Part shown: piece by piece, positions 1 through 7,359 of the stretch | Layout: every line of letters starts with the position of its first letter | Position numbering within the stretch: the first letter of the stretch is position 1 | Position numbers and translations under genes: made by a program | Origin: Oscillospiraceae bacterium | Lineage (GTDB): Bacteria > Bacillota > Clostridia > Oscillospirales > Ruminococcaceae | DNA length: 14,072 bases | Direction: 5' to 3' | NCBI GenBank assembly: GCA_017440425.1 | Contig: JAFSHJ010000131.1 | Location: forward strand, 1 to 14,072 | The notes under the pieces: generated by a model | What the model was told of the DNA's origin: nothing | What the model saw: only the letters and a program-made list of their open reading frames with translations | Databases searched by the model: none

Positions 1-1378
1 CCACCCACGCTACATATTCTTTTCTGTTGGCAGTACCGCTGTCTTTGTCCAATGTGAACTCGGATTCAAAGCGGTAGCGTCCCGGTTTGGATAGATCAAT
101 GTCAAAAAGTCCGTATTCGCGGGTGTTGAATGTGTGTGCCCTTAAAAGATATCCGACAAGATGCCAGATAGGTTCGGTGTCGCGGCAATCCACCAGCTCG
201 TCGCCCTCATAGCGGTAGAGTGTGTAGGCAGCGCCAAAGGTAATGTCCTCGTCGCTTTGGTTGTTCCAGCGAATCTCCAGCACGGGGCTGGGGGCATCGG
301 GGTCATTTGTAAAGGAGATAAACTCAAGAGAGAGTCCATCAAGGTCGGAGCCGCCGTTTGCGTTGTGCTCCGCTTGCTCCCGGGGATTGGTGAGGAAGAA
401 CACGCCGGCAGCGGTGCAAAGCACCAGCGCCGCAATAATTATCCAAAGAGCAGGTTTTTTGTAGTTCAGCACCGATTTAATGCGTCCCTTAATGCTGCTT
501 TCGCCAAAAGCCAGCGGGCAGGCAGATATCATTTTGCGGGGTACGCTGCAGTTTATCAAAGCCTCGGAATAGGGCTTTTTAATTTTTGTGCCAAGCTTTG
601 CCACAACCTTTTCATCGCAGGCAAGCTCAATGTCACGGCAAAACAGAATATAGGCAACCCAAATGACGGGGTTGAACCAGTAAACCGAGAGGATCAAAAA
701 GCCGAGAGGCTTCCAAAGATAGTCAAGACGGCGGAGATGTGCCCTTTCGTGGGCAAGCACATAGGGAATATCCGAGTCTGCCATTGTGGAGGGCAGATAT
801 ATCCTTGGACGGATGATCCCAATGATAAAGGGCGTTCCGATCCTGTCGCAAAGGAAAATACCGTCATCAAGGTCGAGGGATTCGGATACCCTCATGCGGA
901 TGCGCAGGTAGCTGACCAGAGTATAAACCAGCATCAGTCCAATGCCAACCAGCCACACCACCGAGAAGATCTGCGTAAGCGTGAGCACGGGGTTTTCCGT
1001 CTCTGCAATCTGCGGCGGCATCGTCTCAATAAGCACGGAGTTGACCGTCTCGTTGAGAGAGGGGGCAGGTCGGGTGGGGTTTGTCTCAATGTCGCTATCG
1101 TCTGGCAACACAGGAAGCTCGGGCAAGGTGTCGGCATTCACCGAGCTATCGGAGACGGGGGAAAGTATTTCCGGGGGAATTGGCTCTGCACTTGGCAGCA
1201 GGCTCAGCGCACTTTCAAGAGAAAATGGCAGCAGCAGACGGAGCGCAACCATCGCCCACAAAATGCCTCTTATCCACTTGGGTGCACGCACCAGCAGCAG
1301 GCGAAGCAGAAGGACAACTGCAACCAGCAGGCTTGCGGTAAGGCTCATATTGAGCAGCTTAAGAAATACAGCTTCCAT
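1..1378 (-). CDS. M56-family (BlaR1/MecR1-type) membrane metalloprotease, 3' end outside window
   Basis: 459 codons are visible and the gene continues past the left edge. Read from the ATG at 1378, the N-terminus has two hydrophobic segments (about residues 5-30 and 38-62), a Pro/Ser-rich extracytoplasmic loop (63-130), a third membrane segment (about 135-158), a cytoplasmic zinc-protease region and a fourth membrane segment (about 309-329). The protease has HERAH at 210-214 (HExxH) and ELACDE at 251-256, which carries the expected third metal ligand. The family signature FGESSIKGRI lies at 291-300. In BlaR1/MecR1 the protease domain acts on the cognate repressor after an outside signal. The visible outer part (about 347-459) is not penicillin-binding-like: its pattern of WNNQSDEDITFG, TLYRYEG and LSKPGRYRF resembles the bacterial Ig-like domain seen in clostridial M56 proteins. 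The start is 2 bp after the blaI stop, so the two are co-transcribed. The M56 assignment is firm; the outer-domain assignment is an inference. Confidence 0.92.
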   Translation of the reverse strand, partial: MEAVFLKLLNMSLTASLLVAVVLLLRLLLVRAPKWIRGILWAMVALRLLLPFSLESALSLLPSAEPIPPEILSPVSDSSVNADTLPELPVLPDDSDIETNPTRPAPSLNETVNSVLIETMPPQIAETENPVLTLTQIFSVVWLVGIGLMLVYTLVSYLRIRMRVSESLDLDDGIFLCDRIGTPFIIGIIRPRIYLPSTMADSDIPYVLAHERAHLRRLDYLWKPLGFLILSVYWFNPVIWVAYILFCRDIELACDEKVVAKLGTKIKKPYSEALINCSVPRKMISACPLAFGESSIKGRIKSVLNYKKPALWIIIAALVLCTAAGVFFLTNPREQAEHNANGGSDLDGLSLEFISFTNDPDAPSPVLEIRWNNQSDEDITFGAAYTLYRYEGDELVDCRDTEPIWHLVGYLLRAHTFNTREYGLFDIDLSKPGRYRFESEFTLDKDSGTANRKEYVAWV

Positions 1379-1380
1379 CC

Positions 1381-1743
1381 TTATTCCTCCTCGTGTTCTG
1401 CAACAATGCGTTTAAGGTGTGCGATCTCCTCTTCCGTCAGCGATTTCCGTGCAGTAAACGCCGTGAGAAAAGCGGGGAGAGAACCGTTAAAGGTCTCATC
1501 AATAAACTTCTCACTCTGCATGGAATAAAAATCATTGCGGGAGACGATGGATGTTACCACACCGCCGTTGTTTTGAAACATCCCTCTTTCGCTGAGACGC
1601 TTCAAAACGGTATAGGTGGTGGTGCGTTTCCATTTGAGCTTTTCCTCACAAAGCTCAACCAGCTTATGGGTGGAGAGCGGCTCGTTCTGCCAAATTATAT
1701 CCGCAAAACGAGACTCAACCATACCCAGCTTCATTTCACTCAT
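1381..1743 (-). CDS. blaI: BlaI/MecI/CopY-family transcriptional repressor
   Basis: A 120-residue protein, the usual size for BlaI/MecI. The N-terminal winged helix (about residues 1-75) contains the typical run LKWKRTTTYTVLKRLSERG, the recognition helix and wing entry. The C-terminal part (about 76-120) is the dimerisation region, ending in an acidic helix. The start at 1743 is chosen because GGAGGT (1751-1756 on the complement) lies 7 nt upstream; an in-frame upstream start would place the first 16 codons across the operators. The protein is expected to repress its own operon at two inverted repeats upstream and to be inactivated when the adjacent M56 protease is triggered. The physiological signal cannot be read from the sequence. 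The symbol is given for the family; the regulon may not involve a beta-lactamase, and none is seen here. Confidence 0.93.
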   Translation of the reverse strand: MSEMKLGMVESRFADIIWQNEPLSTHKLVELCEEKLKWKRTTTYTVLKRLSERGMFQNNGGVVTSIVSRNDFYSMQSEKFIDETFNGSLPAFLTAFTARKSLTEEEIAHLKRIVAEHEEE

Positions 1744-1758
1744 GTATAAAACCTCCTT

Positions 1759-1799
1759 GTCTACCTGTAGTAGACAACTATAGTCTACCATAAGTAGAC
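1759..1799. promoter_or_regulatory. Tandem BlaI-type operators
   Basis: Two perfect inverted repeats of the form GTCTAC-N5-GTAGAC lie at 1759-1775 and 1783-1799, with centres 24 bp apart. The upstream copy covers the spacer and -10 of the blaI promoter, the downstream copy the predicted transcription start and 5' leader. The four half-sites alternate in orientation and lie on nearly one face of the helix. That placement is what autorepression by the adjacent BlaI-type protein predicts; binding itself is inferred. Confidence 0.8.
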
Positions 1800-1810
1800 A
1801 CTATTGTCAA
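1782..1810 (-). promoter_or_regulatory. Promoter of the blaI-M56 operon
   Basis: On the minus strand a perfect -35 TTGACA (1810-1805) is followed by a 17-nt spacer and the -10 TAGACT (1787-1782), preceded by TGG, an extended -10. The predicted start of transcription is near 1775, about 30 nt upstream of the blaI ATG. Confidence 0.75.
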
Positions 1811-1925
1811 TATGTTGTCGCAAAAAATTTTGAGATGAAAAAGAATTTGACTGTCAAGTAATTTTGCTTTACAAATGGTTTATCAGCCTGTCAAGCGGTT
1901 TTTCAGCGATTGGGAAGAGAAAGAT

Positions 1926-1962
1926 AAAAAAGAGACGATATCAAAAATATCGTCTCTTTTTT
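1926..1962 (-). terminator. Rho-independent terminator of the PBP gene (also symmetric for the other strand)
   Basis: The stem AGAGACGATAT (1931-1941) pairs perfectly with 1947-1957 around loop CAAAA. A run of A before and a run of T after the stem make it a U-tailed hairpin on both strands. It begins 31 nt past the stop of the minus-strand PBP gene. Confidence 0.9.
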
Positions 1963-1992
1963 ATGCTTAATTAAAATTATAAGTCAGGCGGA

Positions 1993-4233
1993 TCAATCGT
2001 CAAAGGGGTCGTCATCCGGCTTGCTCTCATCGCCGCCGATAACGATAACCTGCTGATCGCCGTATTCGCCTCTTTCGGCAGATTCAAGGCATTCCACGCA
2101 GTAGCCGGGGACATTGCTCTTTTTATACCAGCCGGTGGCAGTCTCTTCGCAGGTCTCGGTAGCGAGGTCGCCGGAGAGCTTGCAGTAGGTATGTTCTTCA
2201 ACATTGCCCCAAACGTCAAACTCTGCATATTCCAAGCCTTCGTGAACACGCTGCATAACCATCTTCCAGGTGAGTGTGGAGGAATACTGAACATATTCAA
2301 TGCGCTCGGGTTCATCGTAGCCAAGGTAGACAGCGCCAACGTAATAGGGGGTGAGTCCAACAAAGAGCAGGTCGACGTTGTTGGAGGTGGTACCGGTTTT
2401 GCCTGCTATCTGCATAGTCTCAAAGTTTGCGGCACGGCCGGAACCCTCGGGAGCGCTGACAACGCCCTGCATAAGCTTGTTGATTATGGTTGCTGTTTCG
2501 GGAGAAACGGCACGTTCGGGAATAATATCGTTTTCGAGTATGACGTTTCCGTCGCTGTCCTTGACAACGGTGTAGGCGTGGGGCTCGTAATAGAGACCGC
2601 CGTTGCCGTAGATCTGATATGCGCCGGCCAGCTCAAGCATGGTCATACCGTCTGTGAGAGCGCCGAGAGCCATAGGTCCAAGGTCAACGTCGTTGAATTC
2701 GCCCTGACCGTGGAGTGTGGTGATGTGTAGCTTGTTGGTGAGGAAGTTGAAGCAGCGCTGCGGACTGATGACGTTTGCAAGATAGACGGCAATGGTGTTT
2801 TTGGAGCGGTGGAGTGCCTCCGCAACGGTGATATCGCCGATGTATTTTTCATCGAAGTTGCTGGGGTAGTCATTCTCCCAGCCGTCCTCTTCGGCGGTGA
2901 AAACAGGCTCGTCACTCATAATGGTGGAATAGGTGATGAGGTCGCTTTCAAATGCCATTGCATAGGGGGAGATAGGTTTGATGGTGGATCCGACCTGACG
3001 CTTTGCCATGGTTGCACGGTTGAAAAGTCGGTTGCCTTCCTTTTCACCGATTCCGCCCACAACACCCTGGATGGAGCCGGTGTAATCCATAATTATCATA
3101 CCGGATTGCGGACGTACGTCATATTTAACATCGGGGAAGTTATCGGGATTTGCATAGATCTCTTCAAGAATATTCTGAATATCGGTGTCAACGGTGGTGT
3201 AGATGCGCAGACCGCCGTTGTTGAGCAGGTTCATTGCTTCTGCACCGGTATATCCGTATTCCTCCATCAGGTCAGCCTTGACCTCTTCAATGGCATGGTC
3301 AACAAACCAGCTGTTGTAAACGGAGCCGCCTGCATTTGTGGAGGTGGTGGTCACAGCTTCAACCTTTGTGATGAGAGCGGAGCGGTATTCCTCGTAGTCT
3401 ATCATCTCAAGCTCAAGCATCTCGTTGAGGATGTATTTTCTTCTGTCAAAGTTTTCGTGTGCGCCCTTGGAGGTCTTGAGGTTATATTTGCTGGGGCTGT
3501 TGGTCATTGCAAGCAGGGAGCAGCACTCCGCCAAATTGAGCTCGCTGACATCCTTGTCAAAGTAGAAATCCGCAGCTGCCTGCACGCCGTTGGTGTTGTT
3601 GCCGAAGGGGATAACGTTGAGGTAAGCCTCCATTATCTCATCCTTGGAGTAGTTTTTCTCAAGGCTCAGCGCACGGAAGATCTCACGGACCTTTCGGTCA
3701 AGACGCACGGCTCTGTCATCGGTAATGTTTTTTATAAGCTGCTGGGTAATTGTGGAGCCGCCCTGCTGCTTTTCACTGAGACCGAGGAAATAGTTGAGGA
3801 AGGAGTAGACGGTACGCTGCCAGTCAACACCCTGGTGTGTCTCAAAGCGCTTGTCTTCGGCGGCGATGGTTGCGTTTATCATTATCTCGGGGATATCGTC
3901 AAGGTCCACCCATTCGCGGTTTTCGTTTGCCTGCATGCGGTGTATCTCTACATATTCATCGGTTTCCTTGTCCTCGGCATACATTATCGTGGTGTAGCTC
4001 AGGTCTATGTTTCGCAGGTCGATTTCCGTTGTGTCATCCACCATGTTGAGGATGTATACCGAAAGCACCGATGCAACGATGCAGCAGGTTATGACAATCA
4101 CCATCAGGGTAGACAAAACAACGGTGAGTGCTGTATATAACAGCCAGCCGACGGATTTGAATGTAAAAAGTATTCCGGACCAAAAGGTCTTTTTAGCGGC
4201 GGGCGTGTTTGTGTTCTTTGAGGGTCGATTCAT
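1993..4233 (-). CDS. Class A penicillin-binding protein (peptidoglycan glycosyltransferase/transpeptidase)
   Basis: 746 residues. After a short cytoplasmic tail and one membrane anchor (about 33-62), the GT51 glycosyltransferase domain carries AAEDKRF (124-130, catalytic Glu126), QGGSTITQQ (157-165) and the downstream block around RKVREIFRALSLEKNYSKDE. The transpeptidase domain carries STIK (416-419, nucleophile Ser416), SKN (477-479) and KTGT (612-615). All expected catalytic motifs are intact, so the protein should polymerise lipid II and cross-link the peptides outside the membrane. The last ~65 residues have four cysteines (684, 695, 712, 715) and an acidic end with Asp/Glu clusters. The start at 4233 has GGAGG 7 nt upstream; an in-frame start 16 codons earlier has no comparable site. 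The gene is monocistronic with its own promoter and terminator and lies just upstream of the blaI operon on the same strand. It is PBP1A-like, but the exact paralogue is uncertain. Confidence 0.96.
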   Translation of the reverse strand: MNRPSKNTNTPAAKKTFWSGILFTFKSVGWLLYTALTVVLSTLMVIVITCCIVASVLSVYILNMVDDTTEIDLRNIDLSYTTIMYAEDKETDEYVEIHRMQANENREWVDLDDIPEIMINATIAAEDKRFETHQGVDWQRTVYSFLNYFLGLSEKQQGGSTITQQLIKNITDDRAVRLDRKVREIFRALSLEKNYSKDEIMEAYLNVIPFGNNTNGVQAAADFYFDKDVSELNLAECCSLLAMTNSPSKYNLKTSKGAHENFDRRKYILNEMLELEMIDYEEYRSALITKVEAVTTTSTNAGGSVYNSWFVDHAIEEVKADLMEEYGYTGAEAMNLLNNGGLRIYTTVDTDIQNILEEIYANPDNFPDVKYDVRPQSGMIIMDYTGSIQGVVGGIGEKEGNRLFNRATMAKRQVGSTIKPISPYAMAFESDLITYSTIMSDEPVFTAEEDGWENDYPSNFDEKYIGDITVAEALHRSKNTIAVYLANVISPQRCFNFLTNKLHITTLHGQGEFNDVDLGPMALGALTDGMTMLELAGAYQIYGNGGLYYEPHAYTVVKDSDGNVILENDIIPERAVSPETATIINKLMQGVVSAPEGSGRAANFETMQIAGKTGTTSNNVDLLFVGLTPYYVGAVYLGYDEPERIEYVQYSSTLTWKMVMQRVHEGLEYAEFDVWGNVEEHTYCKLSGDLATETCEETATGWYKKSNVPGYCVECLESAERGEYGDQQVIVIGGDESKPDDDPFDD

Positions 4234-4269
4234 TGAACTGCCTCCAATAATAAAGAATGCATACATCTT

Positions 4270-4300
4270 ATTATACCACAAAATGATGATAAGTTGTTAA
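4270..4300 (-). promoter_or_regulatory. Promoter of the PBP gene
   Basis: On the minus strand a perfect TATAAT (4275-4270) is preceded by TGG, an extended -10. A TTAACA -35-like hexamer at 4300-4295 leaves a long 19-nt spacer. No GTCTAC/GTAGAC inverted repeat like that of the blaI promoter is present here. Confidence 0.65.
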
Positions 4301-4306
4301 TTTTGT

Positions 4307-4337
4307 TTGAAAAGATTTTAAGTTAATGGAATATTAT
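4307..4337 (+). promoter_or_regulatory. Possible promoter of the BofC-like gene
   Basis: TTGAAA (4307-4312), 19 nt, then TATTAT (4332-4337), about 43 nt before the start codon. The spacer is longer than ideal. It lies next to, and points away from, the PBP promoter. Confidence 0.35.
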
Positions 4338-4380
4338 GCTTTTCCGGCGACAATAATAGGCTCAAAGAGGTGTTGAAGAG

Positions 4381-4764
4381 ATGAAAAAGAGCTTTTTGGC
4401 GGCATTCGGAGCAATAATTTTTTCGGTTTTGGTTGCCGTGGGCGCAGCAGAACTGTTTTTTAAACCCAACGAAGCGGATGTTGAACAGACAAAAATGCCT
4501 TATCAGGCGGTGAATACAGAAGAGTCATCCGTTCCGCAGGAGATATCGCAGACGGAACGCCCCATGGAAGAGGGGTTTTATATAACAAGCTACGAGGGAG
4601 AGATAGCCGTCTTCCGGGAAAACGACGACAGCAGCCCCATAATGGTGTTTGAAGGTGTTTATCTGCACCAACTGCCTGAATATGACAGACAGCAGATCGA
4701 GAAAAAGATATATGCCAAAGATTATGCCGAGCTCACATCCATGCTGGAAGACTATATAAGCTGA
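4381..4764 (+). CDS. Membrane-anchored small protein with BofC-like C-terminal domain
   Basis: 127 residues. MKKSF is followed by a hydrophobic stretch (about 5-25), so it is an N-terminal anchor or signal peptide. A charged, Glu/Gln/Ser-rich linker follows (about 28-64), then a compact domain (65-127) with GFYITSYEGEIAVFRE, EGVYLHQLPEYDRQ and the end MLEDYIS. This pattern of Y-x-G-x-I-A-V-F, LP-x-x-D and ELxxxLEDY is common in small clostridial membrane proteins annotated as having a BofC C-terminal-like domain. In Bacillus, BofC regulates a sporulation signalling protease; a similar role here is not shown. AGAGGTG about 10 nt upstream serves as ribosome binding site. The gene is alone between a divergent PBP gene and a convergent galT, separated from galT by a two-way terminator. 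Confidence 0.8.
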   Translation: MKKSFLAAFGAIIFSVLVAVGAAELFFKPNEADVEQTKMPYQAVNTEESSVPQEISQTERPMEEGFYITSYEGEIAVFRENDDSSPIMVFEGVYLHQLPEYDRQQIEKKIYAKDYAELTSMLEDYIS

Positions 4765-4862
4765 AGGATTTTTACGGATTGTGAGAGCGTATCCGCATTT
4801 CAGACGCCGCCGCCCCACCTGAAACGCAGCGGGTGCAAACTGAATGCATAAGGAAAACGAAA

Positions 4863-4899
4863 CCGTCCGGATAAGAAGTTCTTGTCCGGACGGAAGTTT
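4863..4899. terminator. Bidirectional terminator between the BofC-like gene and galT
   Basis: A 13-bp stem (4863-4875 with 4881-4893, one G-T pair) encloses the loop AAGTT. It is followed by AAGTTTTT on the plus strand and by a T-rich tail on the minus strand. It serves two convergent genes ending at 4764 and 4921. Confidence 0.85.
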
Positions 4900-4920
4900 T
4901 TGATGGAAGACAGAAAAGCG

Positions 4921-5889
4921 TTATTTTGATTTGAACTTTGCAAATGCTGCACGAAGCTCTTCGGAGGTGGCTTCGGGGCAGGTGGGGTTGCAGTGGGCCC
5001 ACACACCGGTCTCGCTGGATGCGTTGAATTTCTGCTTGTCCGCAGAACGCATGGGCGGGAAAAACTCAATATGGAAGTGATAGTTTTCGTCAAAGTTTCC
5101 GCTGTTGACAGGTGCGTTGTGCATGCACATCATATAGGGGAAGGAGTAATCGAAGAGGCTGTCCAGCATTCCCACAACATCCTTGACAGTCACGGCAAAT
5201 GCAGCACGCTCGTCATCGTTGAGAGCGGCAATGGTGGGAACATGGCGGCGGGGCATAATGTAGACGCCGTAGGGATATTCGGTGAAGAATGGCAGGAAAA
5301 CGGTGAAATGCTCGTTTTCGAAAATTATGCGTTTGCCGAATTCACGCTCGTTGTCCAGCATATCGCAGAAAAGGCATCTGCCGTTTTCATCGTAATATTC
5401 AGCGGCAGAATCTATCTCAAGAGCTATCTTTTTGGGGATAAAGCTGTAGCCGTAGATCTGTCCGTGGGGATGGGGCATTGTTACACCAACCACCTCGCCG
5501 CGGTTTTCAAAGATGAATACGTATTTGATGTTTTCATCGGCAGAGAGTGCGTTGAATCGCTCGGTCCAAAGCTCGGCAAGCTTTTTGAGGTGCTCGCCGG
5601 AGAGATCGGTGAGCTTGCCGTTGTGCTCGGGAGAATAGAGCACGACCTCGCATTTGCCGTAGGCGGGAGCGGTTTTGAAAAATCCGTTGGCAACGTCGTC
5701 CGGCTGGGGAGGTGTCACGCTGAGTGCAGGGAAATCGTTGTCATATTTGAGCACGTCATAGCTATCGGGCACCTTGCCGGAGCCGGGGCAAAACGGACAC
5801 CAGTTTTTGGGCATCTGGGGTCTGTTCTGACGGTGAGAAGCGATCATGACCCAGTCTTTGGTCATAGGGTTCCATCTGAGTTCAGCCAT
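4921..5889 (-). CDS. galT: Galactose-1-phosphate uridylyltransferase
   Basis: 322 residues, in the range of class I GalT. It transfers UMP from UDP-glucose to galactose-1-phosphate in the Leloir pathway, in the cytoplasm, through a uridylylated histidine. The catalytic motif MPHPHGQ spans 138-144 with the nucleophile His142. A CPFC pair (31-34) is at the usual metal site, with a second CLFC pair at 172-175. The FENRGEVVGVTMPHPHGQ block and the late YHFHIEFFPP segment (about 270-279) are typical of the family. GGAGG sits a few nt before the ATG and lies in the 11-nt gap after galK, so galK and galT are one operon in that order. The 3' end is followed by a strong terminator. The UDP-glucose 4-epimerase that completes the cycle is not in this window. 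Confidence 0.96.
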   Translation of the reverse strand: MAELRWNPMTKDWVMIASHRQNRPQMPKNWCPFCPGSGKVPDSYDVLKYDNDFPALSVTPPQPDDVANGFFKTAPAYGKCEVVLYSPEHNGKLTDLSGEHLKKLAELWTERFNALSADENIKYVFIFENRGEVVGVTMPHPHGQIYGYSFIPKKIALEIDSAAEYYDENGRCLFCDMLDNEREFGKRIIFENEHFTVFLPFFTEYPYGVYIMPRRHVPTIAALNDDERAAFAVTVKDVVGMLDSLFDYSFPYMMCMHNAPVNSGNFDENYHFHIEFFPPMRSADKQKFNASSETGVWAHCNPTCPEATSEELRAAFAKFKSK

Positions 5890-5900
5890 AATAACCTCCG

Positions 5901-7166
5901 TTAAATGTTAAGCTTAATTGCGCCAAAGGGTCTGACGCTGAGCAGTTTGCAGTGTCCTTCGCCAAAAATTCCCTCAATGCTGTTTTTGTATTCTTCAACG
6001 AGCTCGTTGGGGATATAGGCTTGAATTGTGCCGCCGAAACCGCCGCCGTGAACACGGCAGGCACCGCGTCCGGCAAGAATGCGGTCGGTCTCGTTGAGTG
6101 CAAGGGAGAGTCCCTGCTCGTTGGGGGAGATGCAGCAGTAAACGTTCTGCAGATATTTATAGGAGCTGTCGCCGGATTTGTTCACGAGTCCAAGGAAGCC
6201 GCCAAAGTCATCGGCCTTGAGTGCGTTTGCCTGATGGACAACGCGGTCATTTTCCGCAAAGAAGTGGAGAGCGCGGAGCACGGCTCTGTCACCGAATTTT
6301 TCACGGAGCAGAGGGATGTCCTTTCTGAATGCGGCAGCGTCAACTTCACGCAGCACGGAGCAGCCGTAGTGAGCGGCAATTTTCTTCATCTCGCCGGGGA
6401 TGGCGGCATATTCGTTGGTGAGGTCGGCATGAGAACCGCCGGTATCCACGATGCAGAGGGTATAGCCTGCGGAAGAGAGGTCGAAATCCAGTTTTTCCAC
6501 AACGGGGGAGGTGTTGTCCTTGAAATCGATGCAGACAAACCCGCCGATAGCGGAAGCAGCCTGATCCATAAGACCGGAGGGTTTGCCGAAGAAGTTGTTC
6601 TCGGCCTTCTGTCCCAGCTTGGCAATGTCCATGGGCTGCAGAGCGCCACCTGCAAAGAATGTGTTGATGGCTGTGCCCACGATCATCTCAAAGGCGGCAG
6701 AGGAGGAGAGACCGGAACCCTTGAGCACCTCGGAGGTGGTATACATATCAAAACCGCCTACCTTGAAGCCTGCAGCAGCAAAACCGGCAGCCATTCCTCT
6801 GATGAGGGAAGCGGCCTTTTCGCGCTCTTTTTCCTGAGGCTCAAGCTTGGCAAGGTCAATGTCATCCTGTTTGTAGTTGGCAGACTTAATGCGGATGATG
6901 CCATCGTTATTCAAAGAGGCAACGCCGATAACATCCAGGTTGATGCTTGCGGCAAGCACGCGTCCGTGCTGGTGGTCGGTGTGGTTTCCGCCTATCTCGG
7001 TGCGTCCGGGTGCGCTGAAAAGCACAAGGTCGCGTCCGCTTCCAAAGATAGCTTCAAATTCATCAATGGCAGCAAGCCAGCGTTTTTTCTGGCGTTCGCA
7101 ATCGTTTCCGTAAACTCTTTCAAGCTCTTTTTCAAAAAGCCCGATGTTCAGTTCAAGTTTTTTCAT
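5901..7166 (-). CDS. galK: Galactokinase
   Basis: 421 residues, a GHMP kinase that phosphorylates galactose at C1. Motif 1, GRTEIGGNHTDHQHG (54-68), is the galactokinase signature in the divergent form seen in gut clostridia; motif 2, LKGSGLSSSAA (148-158), is the phosphate-binding loop; the GLMDQ block (198-202) holds the probable catalytic Asp201; motif 3, RVHGGGFGGT (371-380), is near the C-terminus. It is about 30 residues longer than the E. coli enzyme, mainly through an N-terminal helical extension. In motif 1 the usual GEHTD is GNHTD, so Asn61 replaces the Glu that normally contacts the sugar. The start at 7166 has AGGA at about 7 nt; in-frame upstream starts would run into the promoter. 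Expressed with galT from the promoter at 7210-7238. Confidence 0.95.
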   Translation of the reverse strand: MKKLELNIGLFEKELERVYGNDCERQKKRWLAAIDEFEAIFGSGRDLVLFSAPGRTEIGGNHTDHQHGRVLAASINLDVIGVASLNNDGIIRIKSANYKQDDIDLAKLEPQEKEREKAASLIRGMAAGFAAAGFKVGGFDMYTTSEVLKGSGLSSSAAFEMIVGTAINTFFAGGALQPMDIAKLGQKAENNFFGKPSGLMDQAASAIGGFVCIDFKDNTSPVVEKLDFDLSSAGYTLCIVDTGGSHADLTNEYAAIPGEMKKIAAHYGCSVLREVDAAAFRKDIPLLREKFGDRAVLRALHFFAENDRVVHQANALKADDFGGFLGLVNKSGDSSYKYLQNVYCCISPNEQGLSLALNETDRILAGRGACRVHGGGFGGTIQAYIPNELVEEYKNSIEGIFGEGHCKLLSVRPFGAIKLNI

Positions 7167-7209
7167 AATATCCTGCCTTTCAAAAAAATCTACGGTACAT
7201 CTACTATAT

Positions 7210-7238
7210 AGCATACCTTTTGCAGTGAGGATTTTCAA
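7210..7238 (-). promoter_or_regulatory. Promoter of galK-galT
   Basis: On the minus strand TTGAAA (7238-7233), 17-nt spacer, TATGCT (7215-7210). The -10 is weak, which would suit an activator-dependent promoter. It lies about 44 nt before the galK start. Confidence 0.55.
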
Positions 7239-7241
7239 TCA

Positions 7242-7262
7242 TTTATGGTATCTTTTTTATGG
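7242..7262. promoter_or_regulatory. Candidate AraC-type direct repeat between divergent promoters
   Basis: TTTATGG occurs at 7242-7248 and again at 7256-7262, 14 bp apart. Both copies fall between the -35 boxes of galK (7233-7238) and of the AraC gene (7270-7275), where an activator of either promoter would sit. The repeat is short and AT-rich, so chance is possible. Confidence 0.3.
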
Positions 7263-7269
7263 ATTATTG

Positions 7270-7298
7270 TTGCAAGTTGAAAAAAGGTGTGTTATACT
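7270..7298 (+). promoter_or_regulatory. Promoter of the AraC operon
   Basis: TTGCAA (7270-7275), 17-nt spacer, TATACT (7293-7298) preceded by TGT, an extended -10. Transcription should start near 7305, leaving a leader of about 55 nt before the start codon. Confidence 0.7.
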
Positions 7299-7359
7299 TT
7301 ATCCAATTAGTGATAATGCTGAGCTTGTGTGAGAGCCTGCTTTTGAGGAGTTGTTTTTG

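Noticed and set aside
161..1528. A 455-codon open frame on the plus strand
   Set aside because: It is antisense to the M56 protease and blaI genes, which have clear family motifs, ribosome sites and a promoter. Its translation has no recognisable domain.
1847..1876. Plus-strand promoter-like TTGACT, 17 nt, TACAAA
   Set aside because: No plus-strand gene follows it; the downstream DNA encodes the PBP on the other strand.
2809..4140. A 443-codon open frame on the plus strand
   Set aside because: It mirrors the PBP gene codon by codon; the PBP reading has every catalytic motif, this one has none.
4793..4832. Imperfect inverted repeat around TTTCAG and CTGAAA upstream of the galT terminator
   Set aside because: Only about 6 continuous pairs with a 15-nt loop and a mismatch; not distinguishable from chance.
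5952..7211. A 419-codon open frame on the plus strand
   Set aside because: Antisense of galK, caused by few stop codons in that frame. No ribosome site or motif supports it.
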